This document shows positions 23,001 to 28,521 of a stretch of DNA of 28,521 bases, piece by piece; within the stretch, counting starts at the first letter, position 1; each line of letters begins with the position of its first letter. The notes beneath the pieces were generated by a model. It saw only the letters and a program-made list of their open reading frames with translations, was not told the origin of the DNA and ran no database searches. The translations under genes and the position numbers were made by a program. Origin of the DNA: Coptodactyla brooksi (Eukaryota > Arthropoda > Insecta > Coleoptera > Scarabaeidae); assembly GCA_033557675.1 (NCBI GenBank), contig JAWQRM010000145.1:1-28521 (forward strand). The letters run 5' to 3'.

Positions 23001-25143
23001 TCTAATAGATGATCAGGAACAAATATTGTTGGAATTAACGTTTGCTGATATTGCTTATGTCAATTATCAACGAAATACAAAATTCCAATTACACAACATC
23101 ACTTTTAGTACCATAAGAAATGAAGAGTATGTTTTCCAAAGCCCCGATGCAGAAAATCTGTATAATTTAATGATTTATCTACTTGATGGCTTAAAGAAAC
23201 GATCGGTCTATGTTGTTGCTACACAAGATTACAGACATCCAGCAGATGCTGAGTCTTTCTTATCATACAAGAAAGGAGATTTGATTGTCTTAAGGAATAA
23301 CCTAACAGGTAAAGAATTGATGTCTTCCACATGGGGCTATGGTGAATGCAATGGTAAGACAGGAGATTTTGTTACTGAGCACATTTATATTTTACCAACA
23401 TTACATAAACCGCCACCTGATATCTTACAAGCATTCAAGAGAGACGGTGCGTTTGATGTACGTCAACCAACAGCACCTGTAATGTCGACACTTCAAAGAA
23501 TGAAACTTCATACCTTGGCGTATTATGCCAGCGATCATTTCCGAAGTGGACGTAGACTTACCGTTAATAAGACATCGGCAATAAACACGGTAAGAAGAGC
23601 GTCCCGTGAAGAATTATGGAAGTACACCAATCAACCAGTGCACCTCCCGCATTTACAAAAAGTATTTGAAGACGAGAATTTATCGAAACTAGCTGTGGAA
23701 GCGTTTAACACAATTCTAAAATATATGGGTGATGCACCGGCACCGAAAACAAAAGTTTGTAATGAGTTTACCGATGTTATATTTAATGGGGCACTCACAC
23801 ACGAACTATTACGTGACGAAATTTATTGTCAGATATTAAGGCAACTAACATACAATCGATTGTCTTCTAGTGAAGAAAAAGGTTGGGAATTACTATACCT
23901 AGCAACTGGTCTATTTGCATGTAGCCCATCCCTCATGCCTGATTTAACTAAATTTATTCAAACAAGAATTCATCCATTTGCTGAAGCTTGCCTGCAACGT
24001 TTGCAAAGAACTAGCAAGATTGGCCAAAGGAAATATCCTCCATATACTGTGGAAGTGGACGCTATACAACATCGCAGTTTGCAAATCTATCATAAAGTTT
24101 ACTTCCCTGATGATACAGATGAGGCTCTCGAAGTGGATTCTTTGACAAGAGCATCAGATTTACGTAAAGCAATTGCCGAACGGTTGGGATTGATGTCACA
24201 CGAGGGCTTCAGTTTGTTCGTAATGATTTCCGATAAAGTATTCTCCATTCCTGACGACTATTTCTTCTATGATTTCTTGCACGAGTTGGTTAATTGGGTT
24301 AAGGAAACTAAGCCAACTTGGAATAGTAAGTAATCAAAAAGTTATATAGCTTGACGCACTGTATATTGTTCTTGTAGGTGCAGCACTAATCCAAGCGCAA
24401 TACCAAGTATTCTTCATGAAGAAGCTGTGGACAAATACTATACCAGGAAAAGATCCAGCTGCCGACCAAATATTCCATTATTATCAGGAACTACCTAAAT
24501 ATATTCGTGGATACCACAAGTGCACCAAACAGGATGCAGTTAAACTGGCGGCTCTGATCATGCGTGTTAGATACAATGTAAGCATTGATGATGCCATCAA
24601 TGCAATATCTGCTGATTTGAAAGAAATAGTTCCCATTGATTTAATCAAAGCTCAAAATACATCTGATTGGAAGAAACAAATATCTATGGCACTCACGGCT
24701 GATGGAAAAATGACTGCGGAACAAGCCAAATATAAATTCTTACAAATGATTTATCAATGGCCTACATTTGGGTCGACATTCTTTGAAGTTAAGCAGTCTT
24801 GTGAACCAACTTATCCAGACATTGTTAACATTGCCATTAACAAGAATGGTGTCAACATTATTCATCCACAAACCAAGGTAAGTTTTATCATCTTTTTTTT
24901 AATATGATCAAAACGATTCGCAAATTTCTTTTTTAGGATATATTGGTAACGCACGACTTTAGCGACTTAAATAACTGGTCTTCAGGAAACACTTACTTCC
25001 ATCTTACTGTCGGAAATGTTATGAGGAAGACGAAATTCTTATGCGAGACGTCTCAAGGGTACAAAATGGACGACCTTATTACTTCTTATGCCGATTTTAT
25101 TAGCAGTAGCAGTAAGAAGCAAGAGAAACCATTTGTACTGTAA
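10773..25143 (+). CDS. Class VII unconventional myosin (myosin-VIIa-like), 9 coding exons
   Basis: Exons 10773-11033, 11089-11273, 12693-13900, 13957-14192, 16422-17231, 18452-18784, 21775-24325, 24378-24877 and 24937-25143 join in phase at GT-AG sites, giving about 2096 residues. Counting from the first visible residue: motor 1-730 with P-loop GESGAGKT (150-157), switch I NDNSSRFGK (from 199), switch II DIFGFE (425-430) and Glu372 at the TEDS position; IQ neck 735-820; short charged helix to about 885; MyTH4 920-1150; FERM 1160-1480; SH3 1490-1557; MyTH4 1590-1757; FERM to the end. The family moves on actin and tethers membranes or adhesion complexes at bundled-actin protrusions. Length fits myosin VII (2100-2200). 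The first coding exon, expected to give about six residues, is unplaced. It could be crinkled or the second insect paralogue Myo28B1; the divergence seen favours the latter, without certainty. Confidence 0.95.
11089..11273 (+). CDS. Myosin VII exon: motor, before the P-loop
   Basis: Follows a 55-bp intron. It reads TYTGSMLVAINPYEILPIYS to DMRSTNKNQCVVI and ends two bases into the Ser codon before GESGAGKT (AG|GTAAGT). Confidence 0.93.
11274..12692 (+). other. Myosin VII intron, 1419 bp
   Basis: GTAAGT donor and TTTTATTTTAG acceptor. The 3' third is rich in T and C. A short imperfect tandem repeat of AGTATTATCCTA sits near 12306-12336. I see no transposon or RNA gene. The open frame upstream of the acceptor (from 12574) is a hydrophobic chance reading, not an alternative N-terminus. 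Confidence 0.75.
12693..13900 (+). CDS. Myosin VII exon: motor core
   Basis: Contains the whole nucleotide site: P-loop at 12694-12717, switch I at 12841-12867 and switch II at 13519-13536. It also carries the relay and lower-50K segments (FEQLCINYANENLQQFF) and the TEDS-site Glu codon at 13360. An acidic residue there means motor activity should not need heavy-chain phosphorylation. It ends one base into the Gly codon of HVPG|F. Confidence 0.95.
13957..14192 (+). CDS. Myosin VII exon: lower 50K and actin-binding loop
   Basis: Reads FLEKNRDSFSQDLRELIQQS through the short loop 2 (KEDMKAKKTLSSQF) to SPYFVRCIKPNENKKPL, the SH1-helix approach. The intron before it is only 56 bp. Donor CTT|GTAAGT, phase 0. 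Confidence 0.94.
14193..16421 (+). other. Myosin VII intron, 2229 bp
   Basis: Holds the foldback element at 15951-16128 and several short local duplications. Two copies of a 16-mer (CAGTAGCATRTTACTG) lie at 15017-15032 and 15039-15054. AATGTTGAAAAAAGAAC-type repeats lie near 14846 and 14890, and an imperfect repeat of about 48 bp lies around 15560-15650. No coding sequence is supported. Confidence 0.7.
15951..16128. mobile_element. Foldback (hairpin) element, MITE-like
   Basis: The stretch folds on itself along nearly its full length. The centre is a perfect inverted repeat with 19-bp arms at 16022-16040 and 16042-16060 (left arm ATAAACCTTCTTCAGGAGA) and a single T between. Farther out, CAACACTGTTTTAATACTCG on the left pairs with CAACATTGTTTGAATACTGG read from the right. 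The outer ends CTCTAAAACTAACAAACAC and CTCTAAAACTAGCAAACAC also pair. It encodes no protein. I could not identify a clean target duplication or assign the family. Confidence 0.75.
16422..17231 (+). CDS. Myosin VII exon: converter, IQ neck and charged helix
   Basis: Starts EFDRALCCRQLRYSGMMETA (converter side) and passes FLKHGDNEFLEQE into the neck. IQ-like repeats are visible at LQRHIRGFICRRRY, IQKHWRARGYRSRY, LQACIVQTQLRNQF (weak) and IQTNCRGYIARQ. Where other myosin VIIa proteins have a fifth IQ, only KPMGHIYGIIAYRKE is present. A short charged stretch, EEEQALKKAGHKNYKHMAEV, follows. Donor ATG|GTAAGA, phase 0. Confidence 0.94.
17232..18451 (+). other. Myosin VII intron, 1220 bp
   Basis: AT-rich, no recognisable transposon, RNA or coding sequence. 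The ORF at 17363-17605 looks like chance. Confidence 0.6.
18452..18784 (+). CDS. Myosin VII exon: acidic linker and first MyTH4 start
   Basis: Begins with a proline-rich, acidic linker (PTEDEQDEKEDLSAY) and enters the first MyTH4 domain (FNKFAATYFRKN, LAAQALWITILRFTGDL). Phase 0 at both ends; donor AAG|GTATTT is weaker than its neighbours. Confidence 0.93.
19150..19890 (-). pseudogene. mariner transposase relic
   Basis: Minus-strand reading from high to low coordinates gives the second helix-turn-helix region and WVPHEL-type motif (LQKLGFIKQFDISVPHELEE, 19655-19870). Next is MITGDKKWIVYI around 19600-19630, the first catalytic Asp in its usual TGDEKW context. Then ARPHISLVT (about 19490), FRSFQNSLNSKTFNDDDA around 19320-19385, and RHSIDMES near 19260. 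The element end, with TTGAAAAAGTAATTTCGG, is at about 19155-19200. Stops and frameshifts separate these blocks and the N-terminus is missing, so it is inactive. The end sequence recurs in the direct repeats at 1 and 1156. Confidence 0.85.
19949..21313 (+). mobile_element. Tc1-like DNA transposon with 86-bp terminal inverted repeats
   Basis: The ends at 19949-20034 and 21228-21313 are inverted copies of each other with four mismatches in 86 bp, beginning CAAACTTCAGGAGTG. The 1365-bp element encloses a decayed transposase on the plus strand. A TA target duplication directly outside these ends is not obvious, so the true ends may extend a few bases further. Confidence 0.85.
20214..21210 (+). pseudogene. 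DUF4817-type Tc1-like transposase pseudogene
   Basis: Begins MPAMSSNLEYANMVFVYGFC, the N-terminal DUF4817-type module that accompanies a Tc3-like DDE transposase in many insects. The helix-turn-helix part is scrambled by frameshifts and stops around 20330-20560. The catalytic half is well kept: ILFTDEATFTRDSINNTHNY (20571-20756) with the first Asp, QDGAPAHFAQQVKRHLDKIF (20763-21056) with the second, and NWPPRSPDLIPLDYCLWG with the third region. After LWGL about 50 bp are missing before DSLIQRIRNTAAD. It ends EVNGGIFEHLIKEH at TAG 21208-21210. Confidence 0.88.
21775..24325 (+). CDS. Myosin VII exon: MyTH4, FERM, SH3, MyTH4, part of FERM
   Basis: One very large exon of 2551 bp encodes most of the tail. 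The MyTH4 remainder carries EKVHFIIGHGILRSELRDEI and ARGWILLALCVGCFTPSEKL. The first FERM runs to LYNLMIYLLDGLKKRS (about 23160-23205). The SH3 reads TQDYRHPADAESFLSYKKGD to EHIYILPTLHKPP (23211-23410). The second MyTH4 has FTDVIFNGALTHELLRDEIY. The second FERM starts with RKYPPYTVEVDAIQHRS. Its upstream neighbour intron is the transposon-filled one. Donor A|GTAAGT. Confidence 0.95.
24378..24877 (+). CDS. Myosin VII exon: second FERM domain, middle
   Basis: Reads AALIQAQYQVFFMKKLWTNT, DQIFHYYQELPKYIRGYHKC and FLQMIYQWPTFGSTFFEVKQ to INKNGVNIIHPQTK|D. A second AG six bases into the exon (GTGCAG|CAC) also keeps frame, so the acceptor may vary by two residues. Donor AAG|GTAAGT. Confidence 0.94.
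24937..25143 (+). CDS. Myosin VII last coding exon
   Basis: Completes the C-terminal FERM domain: DILVTHDFSDLNNWSSGNTY to CETSQGYKMDDLITSYADF, then a short serine- and lysine-rich tail ending KPFVL, stop TAA. Myosin VII tails end at just this point. Confidence 0.95.
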   Translation, partial: DILVTHDFSDLNNWSSGNTYFHLTVGNVMRKTKFLCETSQGYKMDDLITSYADFISSSSKKQEKPFVL

Positions 25144-25190
25144 TTGTTCTTTGTAATATTGGTTGTTTTGGTTATGATACTATTTATGGA

Positions 25191-25196
25191 AATAAA
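25191..25196 (+). terminator. Poly(A) signal of the myosin VII gene
   Basis: AATAAA lies 48 bp after the stop codon, the first consensus hexamer downstream. Confidence 0.7.
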
Positions 25197-25391
25197 GATT
25201 ATATACTTTATTGATATAAAAGTTGAACAAAAGCTTTTTTATAACAAAAATCAATTAGTACTGGAAAAACTGGATAGATGCTATGTTTTAATTCCATGTT
25301 AAATTACTCAACTATAAATATTTGTTACACATGGCATAACTTTGATAGTGAATTATGTTGCAAACCATGTCTATTTCTTACTGCTAATGTT

Positions 25392-25648
25392 AAGGTTGAG
25401 GGTTTGGAACCTTGACTTTGTAACAAAGTAAAACAAAGTCATCACTACGTCAAAATTTGCAGAAAGGATGCTCGACACACGTTTCGCTAACCAAGTTAGC
25501 ATCATCAGGAGCGACGCAAGATTCAAAACCCAACCCATCATCAGGAGCGATGAGTCTTTCATCACTCCTGATGATGCTAACTTGGTTAGTGAAATGTGTG
25601 TCGAGCATCCTCTCTGCAAATTTTGGCGTAGTGATGACTTCATTTTAC
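25392..25648. mobile_element. Foldback element with 84-bp inverted arms
   Basis: Arms at 25428-25511 and 25565-25648 are reverse complements with six mismatches in 84 bp (left arm begins GTAAAACAAAGTCATCAC). A 12-bp direct repeat ACTGCTAATGTT at 25380-25391 and 25649-25660 brackets the element and may be a target duplication. On the left, 36 extra bases lie between the direct repeat and the arm. The centre has a smaller hairpin and a second copy of CATCATCAGGAGCGA. There is no transposase; the open frames crossing it come from arm symmetry. It sits in the gap between the convergent myosin and AMACR genes. Confidence 0.8.
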
Positions 25649-25911
25649 ACTGCTAATGTTCACAATGTGTTACTCATTCTGATTATTTGTTCATAATAAT
25701 TTGGACGGGTAGATGATTAAGTTAAATTTAAATTAATACATAATTTTAAAACAGTTACAAAAACTTGACCTCAGAAAAAAAATTAATGCATGCCAGTGTA
25801 ATAGAAAAATATTAAATTGATTCACTATTTGAACAATATCTACTCCAATTTTTCAAAACTAATTGATTTTTGAAGGTTACATATGTTTTAAGATCACTTT
25901 TGCATGTAATA

Positions 25912-27103
25912 TTACAATTTTGATCCTTTCCACCTTTGAATAACTCCATCGTTTTCCAATTGATCCATATCATCCTTGCTATAATTCAAGGTGTTTAGAA
26001 CAACATCGGTGTGTTGTCCTAATTTGGCAGGTGGATTAGCTGCTGTGGATACACCAGGTGTTCTACTAAGTTTTGGTGCTGGATTGGGTACCATTCTGTT
26101 GGTATCTTTGCATTTCACAAAACTATTCTGTTCTCTATTGTGTCGATGTAATGGAGCTTCATCAATTGTTAAAATAGGGAAGACACAAGCGTCCATTGTA
26201 TCAAAAATATCGCACCACTTTTGTTGAGTTTTGGTCTTAAATTTCTCAGTGAAGACTTTCTTTAATTCTTCTACATTACCGAACTGTGAGGCCTCGTCTT
26301 TAGATAACTTTAGTCCTTTGATCAATTCCTGATAAAACTGTGGTTCTAACGCACCAACAGACATATATTTTCCATCTTTTGTTTCGTACGTTTCATAGAA
26401 ATGGACACCTCCATCGAGTACATTTTCTCCTCTCGGGTTACCCCAAAATGGCAGATCTTGAGACCTGTATAGGAAACTTCCTAAATAAGCTGTACCCTCT
26501 ACCATGTTCGCATCAACAACTTGTCCCAGTCCTGATGAGGACCTTTCAATTAAAGCCAAGAGAATTCCAACAGCGCACATCAGACCACCACCTCCAAAAT
26601 CAGCTGCGAGATTTACTGGAAACATAGGATTTTCTCCTTTTCTACCAAATAACGAAAGTAGCCCAGATATAGCTACATAATTAATATCGTGTCCAGCACG
26701 TTTGTGGTAATATCCGTTCTGACCAAAACCAGTTAATCTGGCAAAGATCAATTTCGGGTTGTCCTTTAATAGGACATCTGGTCCAAGGCCAAGCGATTCC
26801 ATGACATTGGGTCGGAATGGTTCCAAGACAACATCAGCTTGGAGACATAGTTTCTTTGCGATCTCTACTCCTTTAGGGTGTTTTAAATTTAAAGCGATGG
26901 ATTGCTTTCCATGACCAAGACAATCATCCATATTACTACCAACCTAATTAATTCTAAATTAAGTCTGGGAGCGCACGGGATGAATTATAACTTACTCTAT
27001 CTACACGTAAGACTGTAGCTCCAAAATCTGATAATACCATCCCACAAAATGGGGCCGGAGCTAACCCAGCAAATTCGAGTACCTTTACACCTTTTAAAGC
27101 CAT
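25912..27103 (-). CDS. AMACR: Alpha-methylacyl-CoA racemase
   Basis: Two exons, 27103-26996 and 26943-25912, joined over a 52-bp intron (AGA|GTAAGT, TTAG|GTTGGT), encode 379 residues; family members are about 380. The enzyme interconverts the R and S forms of 2-methyl-branched acyl-CoAs so that branched-chain fatty acids and bile-acid-type intermediates can enter beta-oxidation. It is a class III (family III) CoA-transferase fold protein. Visible marks: MALKGVKVLEFAGLAPAPFC at the start, LEPFRPNVMESLGLGPDVLL, the catalytic His in RAGHDINYVAISG, the Asp in VVDANMVEGTAYL, and NVLDGGVHFYETYETKDGKY. The last three residues are SKL, a canonical type 1 peroxisomal signal. An in-frame ATG at 27118 would add five residues, but MALKG matches the family start. 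The gene is divergent from the Rab gene. Confidence 0.95.
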
Positions 27104-27118
27104 TCTGGATAATGACAT

Positions 27119-27453
27119 GACCAAAATTAAAATTTAGTTATTAAGAACTATCTCTACAGCTGACTTTTGCACTTGTAGAATTTTTGCTTATGATTCAGCA
27201 AGTTTTTCGAAGAGATAACAAAATACGAACATAAATATGCAATTTGATTGCATTATATTATCTTGGAATAATAACAATATATTAAAAAAGTTTACTAATA
27301 TGTTAAGATAATAAAATTTACCTTTTTTATCTTAAATCACAATTAAAATTCATCACAATGAAAATTCCTCCTGCGTCCTTTCCGTAGCTAACTTCATGAT
27401 TGTTCTGACGTCACTCAGATGTGTTTTGTTTATTGCCCTTTAAAAAATATTTC
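27119..27453. promoter_or_regulatory. Divergent promoter region between AMACR and the Rab gene
   Basis: Only about 350 bp separate the two start codons, which point away from each other, so both promoters must lie here or overlap unless untranslated exons extend further. The stretch is AT-rich near AMACR and more mixed near the Rab gene. No clear TATA box is placed at a useful distance for either gene. Confidence 0.55.
27406..27413. promoter_or_regulatory. CRE/ATF-type site TGACGTCA
   Basis: A perfect 8-bp cyclic-AMP response element palindrome, 41 bp before the Rab ATG and about 300 bp from the AMACR start. bZIP proteins of the CREB/ATF group bind this sequence. Whether it is used here is inference; an 8-mer can occur by chance, but the promoter location raises its weight. 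Confidence 0.4.
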
Positions 27454-27937
27454 ATGGCTACTATTAAAATCCCCGAGCAGAAAGTGATACTGTGTGGTGA
27501 ATATGGTGTTGGAAAGAGTTCGATTTTCCGGAGGTTCACTAATAACACATTTGTGACAGCCACGGACCGACAGTCGACACTTGGCTTGGACCATTTCGAT
27601 AAAGTGTATAAAGTTACAGAAAGGGATATAAGGGTAATGTTCACAATCCTATTTTTTTAAAAGTATTATTTGTCGAAAATGATTGTTCTTAGTTACAGTT
27701 ATGGGACACGGGCGGGATGGAACGAGTCGCGTCGGTGACGTCGAGTTACTACAAGTTTGCAGAAGCAGCAATACTTGTCTTTGCGTTGGATAATCCGGCT
27801 TCCTTTAATATTTTGTCACAGCATTTGCTAGATATTGTCAGTTACGCCGAGAATGCGAAGATATTTCTGTGCGGGAATAAGCTGGATTTAGTAAACAAGA
27901 TACCGCAGGTTTCCGACGCTGATATTGATGCGTTTTG
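27454..27937 (+). CDS. Rab-family small GTPase, RabX6-like, incomplete at 3' end
   Basis: Two exons are visible, 27454-27633 and 27693-27937 (141 full codons plus two bases), with donors AGG|GTAATG and TG|GTAAAT. The rest lies beyond 27937, probably past the window. Motifs: P-loop GEYGVGKSS, switch I FRRFTNNTFVTATDRQSTLG with its Thr, G3 WDTGGMER, and guanine-specificity GNKLDLV. The segment VASVTSSYYKFAEAAILVFA is the usual Rab core. Strikingly, G3 reads DTGGME rather than DTAGQE, so the catalytic Gln is Met. From memory, the insect orphan Rab RabX6 shares this motif and the STLGLDH stretch. The missing C-terminus would decide whether prenylated cysteines exist. Role: vesicle traffic, inferred only from the family. 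Confidence 0.85.
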
Positions 27938-28029
27938 GTAAATGGTCTTTTACAATGAAGGTTTCAGCGCATTTGGTTACTTCATCTATTGTAACAACAT
28001 AATAGCTTATTATTATATAGTTTAGGTAT

Positions 28030-28397
28030 TTCTCAAGTGTACCCAAGTGTAGATTCTTGTGGGATCTCCCCCTCCTAGGTAATATGCCTTCATCTAAAGA
28101 CAACTGCTGAATAGGCTTATAAATATTTATAAACTTAGTATGACTTTCAAATGTCTATATGATTCATCGTCCAAATCTTTATTATTATTGAAGCTTGTTG
28201 TCTTGTATAGTTGTCTCATAAGGAGAATAAGCCCCAAAAATTTCTTCATGTGTTGCATTGTAATGTCTTTCCATTTGAGGGTTTCCTTGGGCGTTGTGAA
28301 TTTGTCAACATTTTGGTAATAGTATCTATTTGATTTGTGTACAAGGAATGTAAAAAAATTATCGTCAATAAATAAAGCTATGAAATCTGCTACACTA
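28030..28397 (-). pseudogene. piggyBac-type transposase relic
   Basis: The minus strand encodes VSVADFIALFIDDNFFTFLV, NRYYYQNVDKF, LKWKDITMQHMKKFLGLILL and SYRHLKVILSL (28127-28397), the N-terminal part of a piggyBac transposase domain. After an internal deletion and stops it continues near 28107 with PIQQLSLDEGILPRRGRSHK (28050-28107), the region of the first catalytic Asp (usually SLDEGMIPWRGR or similar). The remainder of the catalytic core is missing. The other side is cut by the mariner insertion. Confidence 0.75.
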
Positions 28398-28521
28398 ACA
28401 GTTGGGCTGAAAAGTTCGTAGGCTAATATAGAAAACAATTTTTTTTTGATAAAATTTGATTTTATTATTCAATGTAGTTGCCTTCGAAGGCGATACAACG
28501 ATTATAGCGGTCATACAATTT
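28398..28521 (-). mobile_element. mariner element end, runs out of the window
   Basis: The stretch starts after a TA (28396-28397) with a terminal-repeat-like sequence, GTTGGGCTGAAAAGTTCGTA. Inside it, on the minus strand, the last codons of a mariner transposase read KLYDRYNRCIAFEGNYIE followed by a stop. This is the standard C-terminus (R-C-I-x-x-x-G-x-Y). The family differs from the mariner at 19150-19890. The coding part visible is undamaged, so the copy could be fairly young. Confidence 0.8.

Larger units (their letters stand above)
27938..28521 (+). other. Start of a Rab gene intron, carrying nested transposons
   Basis: After the GTAAAT donor no further Rab exon is recognisable up to the window end. 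The rest of this stretch is the piggyBac relic and the mariner end listed separately. Confidence 0.7.

Noticed and set aside
25371..25696. Overlapping ORFs on both strands with similar translations
   Set aside because: The similarity on the two strands arises from the inverted arms of the foldback element, not from genes.

Overview
The window reads as nuclear DNA of an insect. It is AT-rich, its genes carry GT-AG introns, and it is dense with Tc1/mariner, IS630-like, Tigger/pogo and piggyBac relics. The Rab gene resembles insect RabX6, and the sequence looks like a holometabolous insect, possibly a beetle. That placement is inference; nothing here fixes the species. I see no rRNA, tRNA, CRISPR array or bacterial operon.

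Layout. Positions 1-6600 are repeat territory. They hold a 127-bp direct repeat carrying a mariner end (1-127 and 1156-1282), a small 48-codon ORF (1260-1406), a Tc1-type helix-turn-helix fragment (1425-1910, minus), and a broken IS630-Tc1 transposase (about 4220-4974) between long diverged inverted repeats (about 2525-3725 and 5640-5985). ITPA, the inosine triphosphate pyrophosphatase gene, is a single intact exon at 6626-7222. A dead Tigger/pogo element follows on the minus strand (7327-8818), then about 2 kb with no recognisable gene.

The main gene is a class VII unconventional myosin on the plus strand, 10773-25143. Nine coding exons join in phase into about 2096 residues: motor, IQ neck, MyTH4, FERM, SH3, MyTH4, FERM. 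Only the tiny first coding exon is unplaced. The long introns contain a foldback hairpin element (15951-16128), a mariner relic (about 19150-19890) and a Tc1-like DUF4817-type element with 86-bp terminal inverted repeats (19949-21313).

Downstream, a second foldback element (25392-25648) lies between the myosin and the convergent AMACR gene (25912-27103, minus, two exons, C-terminal SKL). AMACR and a plus-strand RabX6-like GTPase (27454 onward, incomplete) are divergent, 350 bp apart, with a perfect TGACGTCA site between them. The Rab gene runs into an intron that holds a broken piggyBac transposase, which a mariner element has entered at the right edge.

Functionally these are unrelated housekeeping or cytoskeletal genes: nucleotide-pool cleaning, actin-based transport and tethering, branched-chain lipid epimerisation in peroxisomes, and membrane traffic. 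I found no convincing new multi-gene system. The points most worth checking are the altered GTPase motif of the Rab, the missing fifth IQ motif of the myosin, and the structure of the inverted-repeat elements.
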